A DNA stretch of 6,835 nt, from assembly GCA_027007865.1 (NCBI GenBank), contig JALTEE010000328.1:1-6835 (forward strand). The letters run 5' to 3'. The notes beneath the pieces are model-generated. The model ran no database searches and was not told where the DNA came from. It saw only the letters and a program-made list of their open reading frames with translations. A program made the position numbers and the translations under genes. How positions within the stretch are numbered: the first letter of the stretch is position 1; every line of letters begins with the position of its first letter. The stretch comes from a bacterium. GTDB taxonomy: Bacteria; UBP14; UBA6098; B30-G16. This document shows, one piece after another, positions 1-6,510 of the stretch.

Positions 1-25
1 CGATAACTTATTGAAAAACATTGTG

Positions 26-54
26 TTGTTTAGAATAGAAGTTACATTTATAAA
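26..54 (+). promoter_or_regulatory. Candidate promoter of the first lipoprotein gene
   Basis: A sigma70-like pair is visible: TTGTTT at 26-31 and TATAAA at 49-54, separated by 17 bases. This would place the transcript start near 61 and leave a 5' leader of about 16 bases with the purine-rich Shine-Dalgarno run GGGGGGAG at 64-71, five bases before the ATG at 77. The -10 box and spacing are good, but the -35 box matches only in its first three bases. The region is AT-rich, so chance matches are likely, and the phylum's promoter consensus is unknown. Confidence 0.35.
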
Positions 55-76
55 AATTTAACAGGGGGGAGATTTT

Positions 77-889
77 ATGAAGAAGTTATTGCTGGTCGGG
101 CTCGTGCTGATGTTGCTTGTGTCGATTGTTGTTCTCGGCTGTTCCAAGAAAGAAGAAGAGCCAGCAGCGCCCGAGATTCCGCCATCGGGCATATTCGATA
201 TGGATTTGTCTCTCTTCGGTGAAGCAACTGCTGCGATGGAGCGTTCTGTTTTGGATGTCGAACATTGTGAAGATTTTGATACTGCCGCTGCGATTGTAAT
301 CGTATGGACTACTCTTACACAAATTACCTTTCTCATTCCGAGACTTGCATTTGCGTTTGCAATAGCGCAAGACCCCACTTATGAAGGTGACCTCACCTGG
401 CGATGGACTCTCGGAAATATAGAAGGGAACAATACCAGTCTCTATGCACAATTGATTTCCGATAGTGTTCAATGGGATATGAAAGTTACAAACGATTCGC
501 TGACGGATTTTCTGTGGTACACGGGCAGATGCAATACTGCCGCCACAGGCGGCTGGTGGCAATTTAATTTCGCCGATAGCACACATTCGGAAACGCCAGC
601 GCTATGGGTCGGTTGGGAACGCTCATCCGATGCCGATACAAATGCATCACTCACAATAGCAAACATCGTTCCCGAAAGTGAAGACAACGGAGATACGCTG
701 GGATACAGCATCGATGGGACAATCGCTACGGTCTGGATAAACAATATTGCCGGTGAAAAAGCGGGAAGATGGAACATCGTCTGGGACAGAGAAGAACATT
801 GGGGTTCGATAGAATATCCCGAAGGAAACAGGGGTTGTTGGGACGATAGCCTCGAATGCGTCGATTGCGATTCTATACCAGTATTTTGA
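77..889 (+). CDS. Trp-rich lipoprotein of unknown function
   Basis: The 270-residue product begins with a lipoprotein signal peptide: MKK, a hydrophobic core over residues 4-20 and the lipobox VLGC with Cys22 as the acylation site. An acidic/Pro-rich tether (KKEEEPAAPEIPP) follows. The residues just after Cys22 are Ser-Lys, with no Asp at +2. Residues about 70-97 form an unusually hydrophobic stretch broken by Pro88-Arg89, perhaps a buried or membrane-associated helix. From about 105 onward the chain alternates polar and aromatic residues, as in beta-strands. It has 14 tryptophans in total and two similar segments, GGWWQFNF (about 158-165) and GRWNIVWD (about 230-237). Cysteines at 152, 254, 261 and 264 could form disulfides, or the C-terminal CxxC could bind a metal. 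I do not recognise the family. The start is supported by GGGGGGAG at 64-71 and by the signal peptide starting immediately. It stands alone, ending in the terminator at 905-974. Confidence 0.85.
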   Translation: MKKLLLVGLVLMLLVSIVVLGCSKKEEEPAAPEIPPSGIFDMDLSLFGEATAAMERSVLDVEHCEDFDTAAAIVIVWTTLTQITFLIPRLAFAFAIAQDPTYEGDLTWRWTLGNIEGNNTSLYAQLISDSVQWDMKVTNDSLTDFLWYTGRCNTAATGGWWQFNFADSTHSETPALWVGWERSSDADTNASLTIANIVPESEDNGDTLGYSIDGTIATVWINNIAGEKAGRWNIVWDREEHWGSIEYPEGNRGCWDDSLECVDCDSIPVF

Positions 890-904
890 TAGTTTCCGAT
901 TATT

Positions 905-974
905 AGTGTCGAGTTGCACAGCCCAATTACTTTTCAAATTTGAATGGGTTGTGATGCTCGACACTTTTTATTTT
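905..974 (+). terminator. Large hairpin terminator between convergent genes
   Basis: A perfect 9-bp stem, AGTGTCGAG (905-913) with CTCGACACT (957-965), encloses a second stem, CACAGCCCA (917-925) with TGGGTTGTG (945-953), which has one G-U pair. A 3x3 internal loop separates the two stems. On the + strand it is followed by CTTTTTATTTT, which makes a good rho-independent terminator for the lipoprotein gene. The T-tract overlaps the stop codon (968-970) of the convergent minus-strand gene. Read on the minus strand the hairpin also lies directly after that gene's stop, but what follows is not U-rich, so termination in that direction is less certain. Confidence 0.8.
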
Positions 975-2140
975 CGCCACAGGTTTGTGATTTCTTTGTA
1001 ATGCTCAGGATTTTTATTTCGTAGTAGTTCGAGATATCCTTGCCACAGTGCCCACAGTATAACGATAAGTCCAACGCCGAACATCGTTCCGAGTCCCATT
1101 AAGGCTTTTTTAGGGCGGATTTTTTTATCGGGAGGTATTGCTCGCGCAAGAATATGAAGATTTTGCGTATTTCGCTGCTCCTCAATACGAGCTTGCTCAT
1201 ATTGCTGACGAAGCATTTCATACACGATTTCCTCGATTTTCATATCGCGGTATAATCTTGCATATTCGAGTATAAGGTCGGGATAATTTTTTATTGGGAT
1301 GCCCAGCATAAGTGCATCGCCCTTCTGCTCGAGCTGATTTATCTTTTTGCGATATTCTTTTGCTTGAGCTTCGAACTGCGCTTTTTCAGGGCTGAATTGC
1401 ACGCCCGAATTGTTCAGCGCACCGATTTGAACTTCCACAAACGAAAGTTGCGCATAAAGTTGCGCGGCATTTTCAACTGCGATTTTAGCTTGGTCTTCCA
1501 ATGAAATCGCTTTATTCGCTTTTTGAAATGACAAAAGCGCATCTTCTGCGTTTTTCAAATCCTGTTCATTCTTTTTGAGCCTTTGTTCTAAAAACTTTCT
1601 CGTTCTAGCAGCGGTTGTCATATGAACACGCCGCAATATTCTATCGAGGAGGTTGATGATTGCATTTGTTATATCGGCAGAAAATTTTGGGTCTTTGTCC
1701 TCATAACCAAGCGTTAAAATTCCTTCGCCCGAAACATCCACATATAAATTGTTGTTATAAGTTTTTCGAGTGCGAACGAGCTGCGTTTTATGGTATCGCT
1801 TCATCAGGTTAAATTTTTCAATAATCGAATCGGCGACGCCCGGTGATTTCACCATTGCACCCCACAAATCCACGGGGGTAATCATCATCGGTAGCGTGAA
1901 TGCGCCTTCGCTACCACCGAGTCCCATAATTCCGCCAAGTAGACCGTTTATTGCTGCCGTGTTGTTGCTGGAATATGGCGGCATAATTTGCGCTTCGGCA
2001 CGATACCACTTCGGCATAGCAAAACCGATACCGACCGCGGCAATCCCTGCGATAAGCGGAATAAAGATTATCGATTTCCAATGCCGCAAAATTGCATGTA
2101 GCCCATCTAAAAATGTGTATTCTATATTCTCGTTGTCCAT
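968..2140 (-). CDS. Wzz/PCP-type polysaccharide chain-length determinant (no kinase domain)
   Basis: The 390-residue protein has the layout of polysaccharide co-polymerases. It has a short cytoplasmic N-terminus, a first membrane helix at about 23-42, a periplasmic region of about 300 residues, and a second membrane helix at about 347-367 with a basic C-terminal tail. A Pro/basic segment just before the second helix (AIPPDKKIRPKKA, about 334-346) matches the conserved Pro-rich motif of the family. The periplasmic part holds a Gly-rich loop (about 66-79) and long charged helices, likely coiled coil, from about 178 to 275 and again at about 290-325. Known members sit in the inner membrane and set the length of, or help export, O-antigen, capsule or exopolysaccharide. 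There is no Walker A motif or Tyr-rich tail, so the autokinase domain of Wzc/BY-kinases is absent. The ATG overlaps the upstream stop as TAATG, and no strong Shine-Dalgarno is visible, so translational coupling is likely. Confidence 0.9.
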   Translation of the reverse strand: MDNENIEYTFLDGLHAILRHWKSIIFIPLIAGIAAVGIGFAMPKWYRAEAQIMPPYSSNNTAAINGLLGGIMGLGGSEGAFTLPMMITPVDLWGAMVKSPGVADSIIEKFNLMKRYHKTQLVRTRKTYNNNLYVDVSGEGILTLGYEDKDPKFSADITNAIINLLDRILRRVHMTTAARTRKFLEQRLKKNEQDLKNAEDALLSFQKANKAISLEDQAKIAVENAAQLYAQLSFVEVQIGALNNSGVQFSPEKAQFEAQAKEYRKKINQLEQKGDALMLGIPIKNYPDLILEYARLYRDMKIEEIVYEMLRQQYEQARIEEQRNTQNLHILARAIPPDKKIRPKKALMGLGTMFGVGLIVILWALWQGYLELLRNKNPEHYKEITNLWRK

Positions 2141-3411
2141 TATTTTGTTAGTCTGTCTATTAAATAGTATACTGTTAAACTGGAACTCATCACACGGGCA
2201 ACTGTCTCGATGAGGTCTTTTGTCCTGTTGAATGTGCTATGATGCACGATTATCACATCGCCGGGCATTAGCTCGCCTGCTTTTTTAGGTGATAGTTTCT
2301 TCCCTTTGCGATATATCGATACTCTCGATTCCGAGCCTTTATCCGAAGGTCCGCCAGCCATCGCTATGTATGCGTAATATGAAACACCAGGATAATATGG
2401 ATACGCTCCACCTTGAAGAACAATCCCGCCGACTATTATAGAATCGAGATGCGTCGGGAAAATCACGATATCTCCTGTGGAGAGCGGATAATCTTCGCTG
2501 ATAAGATTTACATTTTTTATTTCATTATCGTGAATTACTTGCACATCGGACAGTTCGGGTGATTGTGTAAAAATACCGATTCTCTGAGCAAATTTCCTGA
2601 CCGTTTCTCCGGGCATCAATCCATAAAATCCGCTTCTGACGCCTGCGCTGTAAAGACGAATTAGCCCGTTTTTCCCATCGACGGGTGGAACCACGACCAC
2701 ATCGCCATCTTCGAGATATGGGTTTGCAGCGAGATTGCCCGCAGAAAGATACTTCGAGATATTCGCGAAAACCGTATCGCCGTTTTTCCGTATAATTTCG
2801 ATATTGGAAAGGTCTCCAAGTGGCGTTGTTCCGCCTGCGAGTTGGATTACATCCCATACTCGTTGAGTAGCACCTACTTGATAACTTCCGGGCAGTTTCA
2901 CCGCGCCTGAAACATGCGCCCAAAAAATTCTGACACCGCTCAAAGTTATCGCCCATCGTTGCGGATTATAACTTTTTTTGATGGCAGCTTCGATTTTTCC
3001 CTTCGCAGTGTTCCAGGTTTCTCCGCCTATGTGAATTGCACCGTATCCGGAAAGAACGACCATTCCATCGGGAGTTATTTCTACGAATTCATCGATAGTC
3101 GTAGCGCTCCAAACTTGGAGATGAACTATATCGTGAGGACCGACGATGTAAGTATCGCCATCGATTTCACCATCTATGGGAACATATTGTAATTGGCGAA
3201 ATTGAGCAGATACGGCTTCCTTTTGCTTTTTTAAATTTTCGATTTGTTGCTGAACCTGTGTTGCGCCCGATGAAACCGCAGCGCCTGATATATCGAGCCC
3301 CTTCGGTTTCGTATTGTCTGTAATATCTTTGAGGTCGATGCCCTGCGCAGAAGCGAGAACAAGCAAACCGAGAAGAACGAATGTCGAAATTATATGTTTG
3401 TTGATGCTCAT
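2140..3411 (-). CDS. SLBB-domain polysaccharide export protein (Wza-like outer-membrane component)
   Basis: The 423-residue protein starts with a Sec signal peptide (hydrophobic core at about 7-20, likely cut after ASA at 20-22). A short polar coiled coil follows at about 51-75 (QQQIENLKKQKEAV). The polysaccharide export (Poly_export) domain spans about 86-160, opening with YIVGPHDIVHLQVW. After it come repeated SLBB (beta-grasp) modules at about 163-242, 250-320 and 325-390, each with the typical pattern of G..pG.y.....t....i..aGG and a closing GD.v.vp segment. Known members form the periplasmic and outer-membrane channel for capsule or exopolysaccharide. Unlike classical Wza there is no lipobox Cys after the signal peptide. 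The last ~25 residues (about 398-422) could form an amphipathic helix, the element that spans the outer membrane in Wza; that is inference. The start is supported by TTGGAGC eight bases upstream of the ATG. It is the first gene of the operon with the Wzz-like gene. Confidence 0.92.
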   Translation of the reverse strand: MSINKHIISTFVLLGLLVLASAQGIDLKDITDNTKPKGLDISGAAVSSGATQVQQQIENLKKQKEAVSAQFRQLQYVPIDGEIDGDTYIVGPHDIVHLQVWSATTIDEFVEITPDGMVVLSGYGAIHIGGETWNTAKGKIEAAIKKSYNPQRWAITLSGVRIFWAHVSGAVKLPGSYQVGATQRVWDVIQLAGGTTPLGDLSNIEIIRKNGDTVFANISKYLSAGNLAANPYLEDGDVVVVPPVDGKNGLIRLYSAGVRSGFYGLMPGETVRKFAQRIGIFTQSPELSDVQVIHDNEIKNVNLISEDYPLSTGDIVIFPTHLDSIIVGGIVLQGGAYPYYPGVSYYAYIAMAGGPSDKGSESRVSIYRKGKKLSPKKAGELMPGDVIIVHHSTFNRTKDLIETVARVMSSSLTVYYLIDRLTK

Positions 3412-3451
3412 AGCTCCAAAGATAATAATTCATCTAGCAGGCGCAATAAAA

Positions 3452-3478
3452 ATTTTATCTTTCGAAATTAAGTTACAA
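3452..3478 (-). promoter_or_regulatory. Weak candidate promoter for the polysaccharide export operon
   Basis: On the minus strand TTGTAA (3478-3473) and TAAAAT (3457-3452) are separated by 15 bases, shorter than the usual 17. The pair lies about 40 bases upstream of the export gene's ATG at 3411. The 144-bp AT-rich gap (3412-3555) must hold divergent promoters for this operon and for the PEP carboxykinase gene, but the exact boxes are uncertain. No strong operator palindrome stands out apart from the AT-rich ATAAAAATTTTAT at 3445-3457. Confidence 0.2.
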
Positions 3479-3495
3479 ATTGCACAATAATTTAC

Positions 3496-3520
3496 TTGAC
3501 TTTCTATATGAATTTATAAT
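3496..3520 (+). promoter_or_regulatory. Candidate promoter region of pckA
   Basis: TTGACT at 3496-3501 and a perfect TATAAT at 3515-3520 both match sigma70 boxes, but only 13 bases separate them, which is too short for a standard promoter. Either the TATAAT works with another upstream contact, or TTGACT pairs with a weaker downstream -10 such as TAATTT at 3517-3522 (15-base spacer). The location, 36-60 bases before the pckA start, is right for a promoter, and the Shine-Dalgarno CGGAGGT lies at 3543-3549. Confidence 0.35.
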
Positions 3521-3555
3521 TTTTTTGCCACACACAAAACATCGGAGGTATTTTA

Positions 3556-5169
3556 ATGGTATTCCCATCATTGCACGACAAGTCTGGTTTAACATCGTAT
3601 CGCACGATTATTGAGAGTGCGTTCTTCGGGAACAATGTTCGCAAAGTCGATTCTCTTGCGGAAGCCTATTTTATGGCTGAATCATCTACAGGAACAGCTG
3701 TAACGGATATTCCCATCTATGAACCAGAATTTCACAATTTGCCCAGCGAAGCGAAAATACTTGTTTTTAACGATGGCGCTGTCATTGGAAGATGTGCTCA
3801 AGCGCGAAGAATCGCATTCACACCAGATGTGGACGAAAAGAAATTTGGAGAAGTGTTGCGTGAAGCTGTCTATCGCACAAGATTTAGAGAAATGTATCAT
3901 TCACAGGCTATTATCGGACTGCATACCGATTTTATGGTCAAAGCGAATCTTTTAGTGCCTGAAGGCTTTGAAAACACGCTATATAACTGGCTTATCAATT
4001 TCCAGACAATCAATACGAAATATGCGGAAATGTATAAAAATTCGCTTCCAATAGAGGATTCTGAGATTTTTGTATTTTCTGACCCGGATTGGAAACATCC
4101 CGATTTCCCGCTTGGACTAACATTTTTCGACCCGATGCACAATGTTGCCGCAATTCTCGGGATGCGATATTTCGGTGAATTCAAAAAAGCTACTCTGACT
4201 TTGGCTTGGGGAACTGCGAATAGACACGGATACGCATCTTGCCACGGTGGAATCAAACGATACGACGATAAAAAATATGTTGCTGCATTCTTTGGACTGT
4301 CAGGCTCGGGGAAATCTACGCTTTCGCACAATAAACACGGCGGCAAATATAAAATCACAATCGTTCACGATGACGCATTTATCATAAGTATGAAGGACGG
4401 TTCTTCGATAGCATTGGAGCCTTCATATTTCGACAAAACCGCAGACTATGCAATCGGTCATCCTGACAACAAATTTATTCTTTCTGCGCAAAATGTCGGT
4501 ATATCGGTCGATGAAGACGGGAAGATGTTTCTTGTAACAGAAGACATTCGCAATGGCAATGGCAGAGCGATAAAATCGCGTCTCTGGTCTCCGAATCGCG
4601 TCGATAAAATGCCCGACCCTATAAATGCAATTTTCTGGCTTATGAAAGACCCTGCGATGCCGCCGATTACACGAATAGAAGACCCTATTCTCGCAAGCAC
4701 AATGGGAACAACACTTGCCACAAAGAGAACTTCTGCGGAGCGCGTTGTCGGCGTGAGCCTCGATAAACTTGTCGTAGAACCGTATGCTAATCCATTCAGA
4801 ACATATCCGCTTGACCAAGACTACGAAAAGTTCAAGCAGCTTTTTGAAAAAGGTGTGAAATGTTATGTTTTGAATACGGGAAACTTTATGGGTAAAGATG
4901 TTACAAAGGAAATGACGCTCGGAATTATCGAGGATATTGTGGAAAATAGAGCGCAATTCGAGCAATGGAAAGATGTTCCGGAATTTTCGTATGTGCCTAT
5001 CGATGGATTTGCGCCGAAAATGGGAGATACAGAATATCGGGAATTTTTCAAGGAGAGAATGGAAGATAGGCTTGATTTCATCGAGAGTCGCGAGGAAGTT
5101 ACAAAGGGATACGACAAATTGCCCGAAGAAACATCCGAAACGATTAAGAAAATTATAGCGAGACTTTGA
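3556..5169 (+). CDS. pckA: Phosphoenolpyruvate carboxykinase (ATP type, divergent clade)
   Basis: This enzyme interconverts oxaloacetate plus ATP with PEP, ADP and CO2 in the cytoplasm, serving gluconeogenesis or, in some anaerobes, CO2 fixation toward C4 acids. The 537-residue length fits ATP-PEPCKs (about 530-540). Visible signatures in order are: YFGEFKK (205-211), matching the Y-GE-KK substrate/metal motif with Lys210-Lys211; His230 in SCHGG, the position of the metal-binding His; the P-loop GLSGSGKST (247-255); kinase-2 Asp272-Asp273; SRLWSPNR (341-348), whose Arg342 lines up with the active-site Arg of the E. coli enzyme; PPITRI (369-374); and YVLNTG (437-442). The sequence is divergent from the E. 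coli type. The usual GRSPKDK motif is not seen, and GRCAQARR (78-85) may replace it; this alignment was made by eye. The start follows CGGAGGT at 3543-3549. The upstream operon is divergent, and a 123-bp gap separates it from the next gene, so it is probably transcribed alone. Confidence 0.93.
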   Translation: MVFPSLHDKSGLTSYRTIIESAFFGNNVRKVDSLAEAYFMAESSTGTAVTDIPIYEPEFHNLPSEAKILVFNDGAVIGRCAQARRIAFTPDVDEKKFGEVLREAVYRTRFREMYHSQAIIGLHTDFMVKANLLVPEGFENTLYNWLINFQTINTKYAEMYKNSLPIEDSEIFVFSDPDWKHPDFPLGLTFFDPMHNVAAILGMRYFGEFKKATLTLAWGTANRHGYASCHGGIKRYDDKKYVAAFFGLSGSGKSTLSHNKHGGKYKITIVHDDAFIISMKDGSSIALEPSYFDKTADYAIGHPDNKFILSAQNVGISVDEDGKMFLVTEDIRNGNGRAIKSRLWSPNRVDKMPDPINAIFWLMKDPAMPPITRIEDPILASTMGTTLATKRTSAERVVGVSLDKLVVEPYANPFRTYPLDQDYEKFKQLFEKGVKCYVLNTGNFMGKDVTKEMTLGIIEDIVENRAQFEQWKDVPEFSYVPIDGFAPKMGDTEYREFFKERMEDRLDFIESREEVTKGYDKLPEETSETIKKIIARL

Positions 5170-5173
5170 TTAA

Positions 5174-5219
5174 CTTGAATAGGCATACGGTTTTTCAAAG
5201 GTGAACCTATATATTCAAG
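5174..5219 (+). terminator. Possible hairpin downstream of pckA
   Basis: An inverted repeat, CTTGAATA (5174-5181) with TATTCAAG (5212-5219), begins four bases after the pckA stop and can be extended by GG/CC across a small bulge. It is followed by AATTTTGTTG, an imperfect U-tract. It could be a weak intrinsic terminator or a 3'-end stabilising hairpin. The stem is AT-rich with a ~30-base interior, so confidence is modest. Confidence 0.4.
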
Positions 5220-5226
5220 AATTTTG

Positions 5227-5261
5227 TTGACAGATATTTTTTTCGATTTATCTTCTAATAA
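5227..5261 (+). promoter_or_regulatory. Candidate promoter upstream of the small lipoprotein
   Basis: A perfect TTGACA lies at 5227-5232, followed by a T-rich spacer. No good -10 sits at 17 bases. TCTTCT at 5251-5256 is 18 bases away but weak, and TAATAA at 5256-5261 is better but too distant (23-base gap). A promoter here makes sense because a hairpin separates this gene from pckA. Confidence 0.35.
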
Positions 5262-5292
5262 CAATATTAAACCTTATATCAAGGAGGCAGAA

Positions 5293-5637
5293 ATGAGGAG
5301 AGTAGTATCGGTCGTTGCGCTGCTTGGATTAGCGGCGATGTTTCTTTTCGTGGGTTGTCAGGGTGGTGGCGCTGTCGCTGCCGTTACACAGCAACTCGAG
5401 GAAATCGGGAATAAACTCACTCAAATCGAGCAGAATAACGGGGCAATGCAGGCGAAAATCACGGAATTGGAAAAGACAATCAACGATTTGAAGACAAATC
5501 ATCCCGAACTGTTCCAGCAAGCGGCACAAGCACAACAGACAACTACTACCACTACGCAAAAAGGTCAGACCACAACCAAGAAAAAGACGGGAACCGCCAA
5601 AAGGAATAAAAAAGGTAAAGGCGCACGGGTGAAATAA
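5293..5637 (+). CDS. Small coiled-coil lipoprotein with Thr-rich linker and Lys-rich C-terminus
   Basis: The 114-residue protein has a lipoprotein leader: MRR, a hydrophobic core and the lipobox FVGC, with Cys22 as the acylation site. A Gly/Ala segment is followed by a predicted coiled coil at about 30-68, with hydrophobic heptad positions such as I38, L42, I45, M52, I56, L59, I63 and L66. A Gln/Ala stretch, a run of six Thr (83-88), TTT (93-95) and a highly basic tail follow; residues 90-114 hold nine Lys and two Arg, and the last residue is Lys. The plan of lipid anchor, helix and terminal Lys recalls Braun's lipoprotein (Lpp), which is crosslinked to peptidoglycan through its last Lys. This is an analogy only, as the sequence is not recognisably homologous. 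The ATG at 5293 is chosen because AAGGAGG (5281-5287) sits five bases upstream and the signal peptide begins there; the in-frame ATG at 5224 would add a non-signal extension. Confidence 0.8.
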   Translation: MRRVVSVVALLGLAAMFLFVGCQGGGAVAAVTQQLEEIGNKLTQIEQNNGAMQAKITELEKTINDLKTNHPELFQQAAQAQQTTTTTTQKGQTTTKKKTGTAKRNKKGKGARVK

Positions 5638-5645
5638 GAGGATTT

Positions 5646-5683
5646 GTTATAATGAAAATATAAACGGGAGGTTATAATGAAAA
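5646..5683 (+). repeat. Duplicated translation-start region: direct repeat with a three-codon mini-ORF
   Basis: The 13-base sequence GTTATAATGAAAA occurs twice, at 5646-5658 and 5671-5683. The second copy carries the real start codon (5677) of the FN3 lipoprotein, preceded by CGGGAGG. The first copy carries an ATG at 5652 that opens a mini-ORF of three codons (Met-Lys-Ile, stop at 5661-5663) with a purine-rich AGAGGA upstream (5637-5642). Each copy also contains TATAAT. It may be a tandem duplication remnant, a leader mini-ORF or chance in AT-rich DNA. Confidence 0.5.
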
Positions 5684-6441
5684 AGAGACTGTTGTTCGCA
5701 ACGATTGCTATCGGCGCTTTGATTATTTTCGGTGTTGGTTGTTCGAATGAACCGACCAGTTCTGTTGAGCCGCCGACAGCATTACAACTTACAGGTGCGA
5801 CAAACGAAACCGACCTTATTCTAACCTGGTCACCTTCTCCAACAGAAGATATCGATGGATATAATGTTTATTTCAACGGAACGCTGCTTGCAGAGGGAAT
5901 TACTACGACCACCTATACTCATATCGCTCCAACAGAGGTGGGCACATACACAGTAACAGCTGTTCGCGGTGACGAAGAATCTCCTGCGACGAGTGCATCA
6001 TCCGAACCTTATGAAGATACTGGCGAACTATACGATTTCGATACTCCTTCCGAATCGAGCGGATGGGGATGGAATTGGACTTCCGGTGTCGGTGCTTCGT
6101 ATTCGTTTGTTGTTGATAATGCCACAAGCATTGATTTTTATTACGACAGTGATAATACGCTAACAAGCGCGGATTATTACAGCACCGATTTCCCTAATAC
6201 CACAGGTTTTATTCAAACCACGAGCAACTACGATAATGTTGGAAATGTAGATACAACTGGATATAGCAATTCCGTTGATGTGGGAGAAAATCAGGTCTAT
6301 GAGATTGTTGTTATGAAAGACTATTCGGGCGAATGGCATTATGTAAAACTTCGCATCGATTCATACTCAGCGACCCCTTATGACCGCATCACATTCACAT
6401 ACGCATACCAGAAAATAAGCAATTTTACTCTTATGGACTAA
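5677..6441 (+). CDS. FN3-domain lipoprotein
   Basis: The 254-residue protein begins with a lipoprotein signal peptide (MKKRLL, hydrophobic core at about 7-20, lipobox GVGC with Cys22). A short Ser/Pro linker leads to one fibronectin type III-like domain at about 32-108. It has the pattern PP.aLqLtg....dliLtWsps...di.gYnVY...., then T.Yth.....gtYtVtAv, including the core Trp51 and Tyr62 and the late-strand Tyr91. Residues about 118-254 make a second beta-rich region of about 135 residues, rich in Asp, Tyr, Thr and Ser with GWGWNW at 129-134; I cannot assign it. Overall it is acidic, with no catalytic motif visible. FN3 modules commonly serve as spacers or binding domains in secreted proteins, so a surface binding or adhesion role is possible but unproven. 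The start is supported by CGGGAGG at 5664-5670. It follows the small lipoprotein by 39 bases on the same strand and may be co-transcribed with it. Confidence 0.88.
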   Translation: MKKRLLFATIAIGALIIFGVGCSNEPTSSVEPPTALQLTGATNETDLILTWSPSPTEDIDGYNVYFNGTLLAEGITTTTYTHIAPTEVGTYTVTAVRGDEESPATSASSEPYEDTGELYDFDTPSESSGWGWNWTSGVGASYSFVVDNATSIDFYYDSDNTLTSADYYSTDFPNTTGFIQTTSNYDNVGNVDTTGYSNSVDVGENQVYEIVVMKDYSGEWHYVKLRIDSYSATPYDRITFTYAYQKISNFTLMD

Positions 6442-6462
6442 TTTTTATATATGTCGAATTTG

Positions 6463-6496
6463 AAAACCCGCATCTGCAATCGGTGCGGGTTTTTTT
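6463..6496 (+). terminator. Strong rho-independent terminator after the FN3 lipoprotein gene
   Basis: AAAACCCGCA (6463-6472) pairs perfectly with TGCGGGTTTT (6484-6493). Two further pairs (U-G and C-G) can close the loop down to TGCAATC. A T-run extends to 6496. It lies 21 bases after the stop at 6439-6441 and ends the transcript of the two lipoprotein genes. The leading A-run gives it some potential in the reverse direction too. Confidence 0.9.
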
Positions 6497-6510
6497 AAGT
6501 GGGGTAAAAT

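Noticed and set aside
1770..2213. 147-codon open frame on the + strand
   Set aside because: It lies antisense across the start of the Wzz-like gene and the end of the export gene, both of which have clear family features. It has no Shine-Dalgarno and no recognisable protein features.
3412..3555. Riboswitch or structured leader between the divergent genes
   Set aside because: No long stem or conserved aptamer-like pattern is visible, only AT-rich sequence with promoter-like boxes and a short AT palindrome.
4423..4965. 180-codon minus-strand open frame inside pckA
   Set aside because: It is fully antisense to a strongly supported enzyme gene. Its product is Cys/Arg/His-rich, typical of a shadow frame.
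5224..5292. In-frame upstream start (ATG 5224) for the small lipoprotein
   Set aside because: It would put 23 polar residues before the signal peptide and has no Shine-Dalgarno, whereas ATG 5293 has AAGGAGG at ideal spacing and starts the leader directly.
5557..5637. Histone H1-like or nucleic-acid-binding Lys-rich protein
   Set aside because: The basic tail alone suggests this, but the N-terminal lipobox (FVGC) points to an envelope protein rather than a DNA-binding one.
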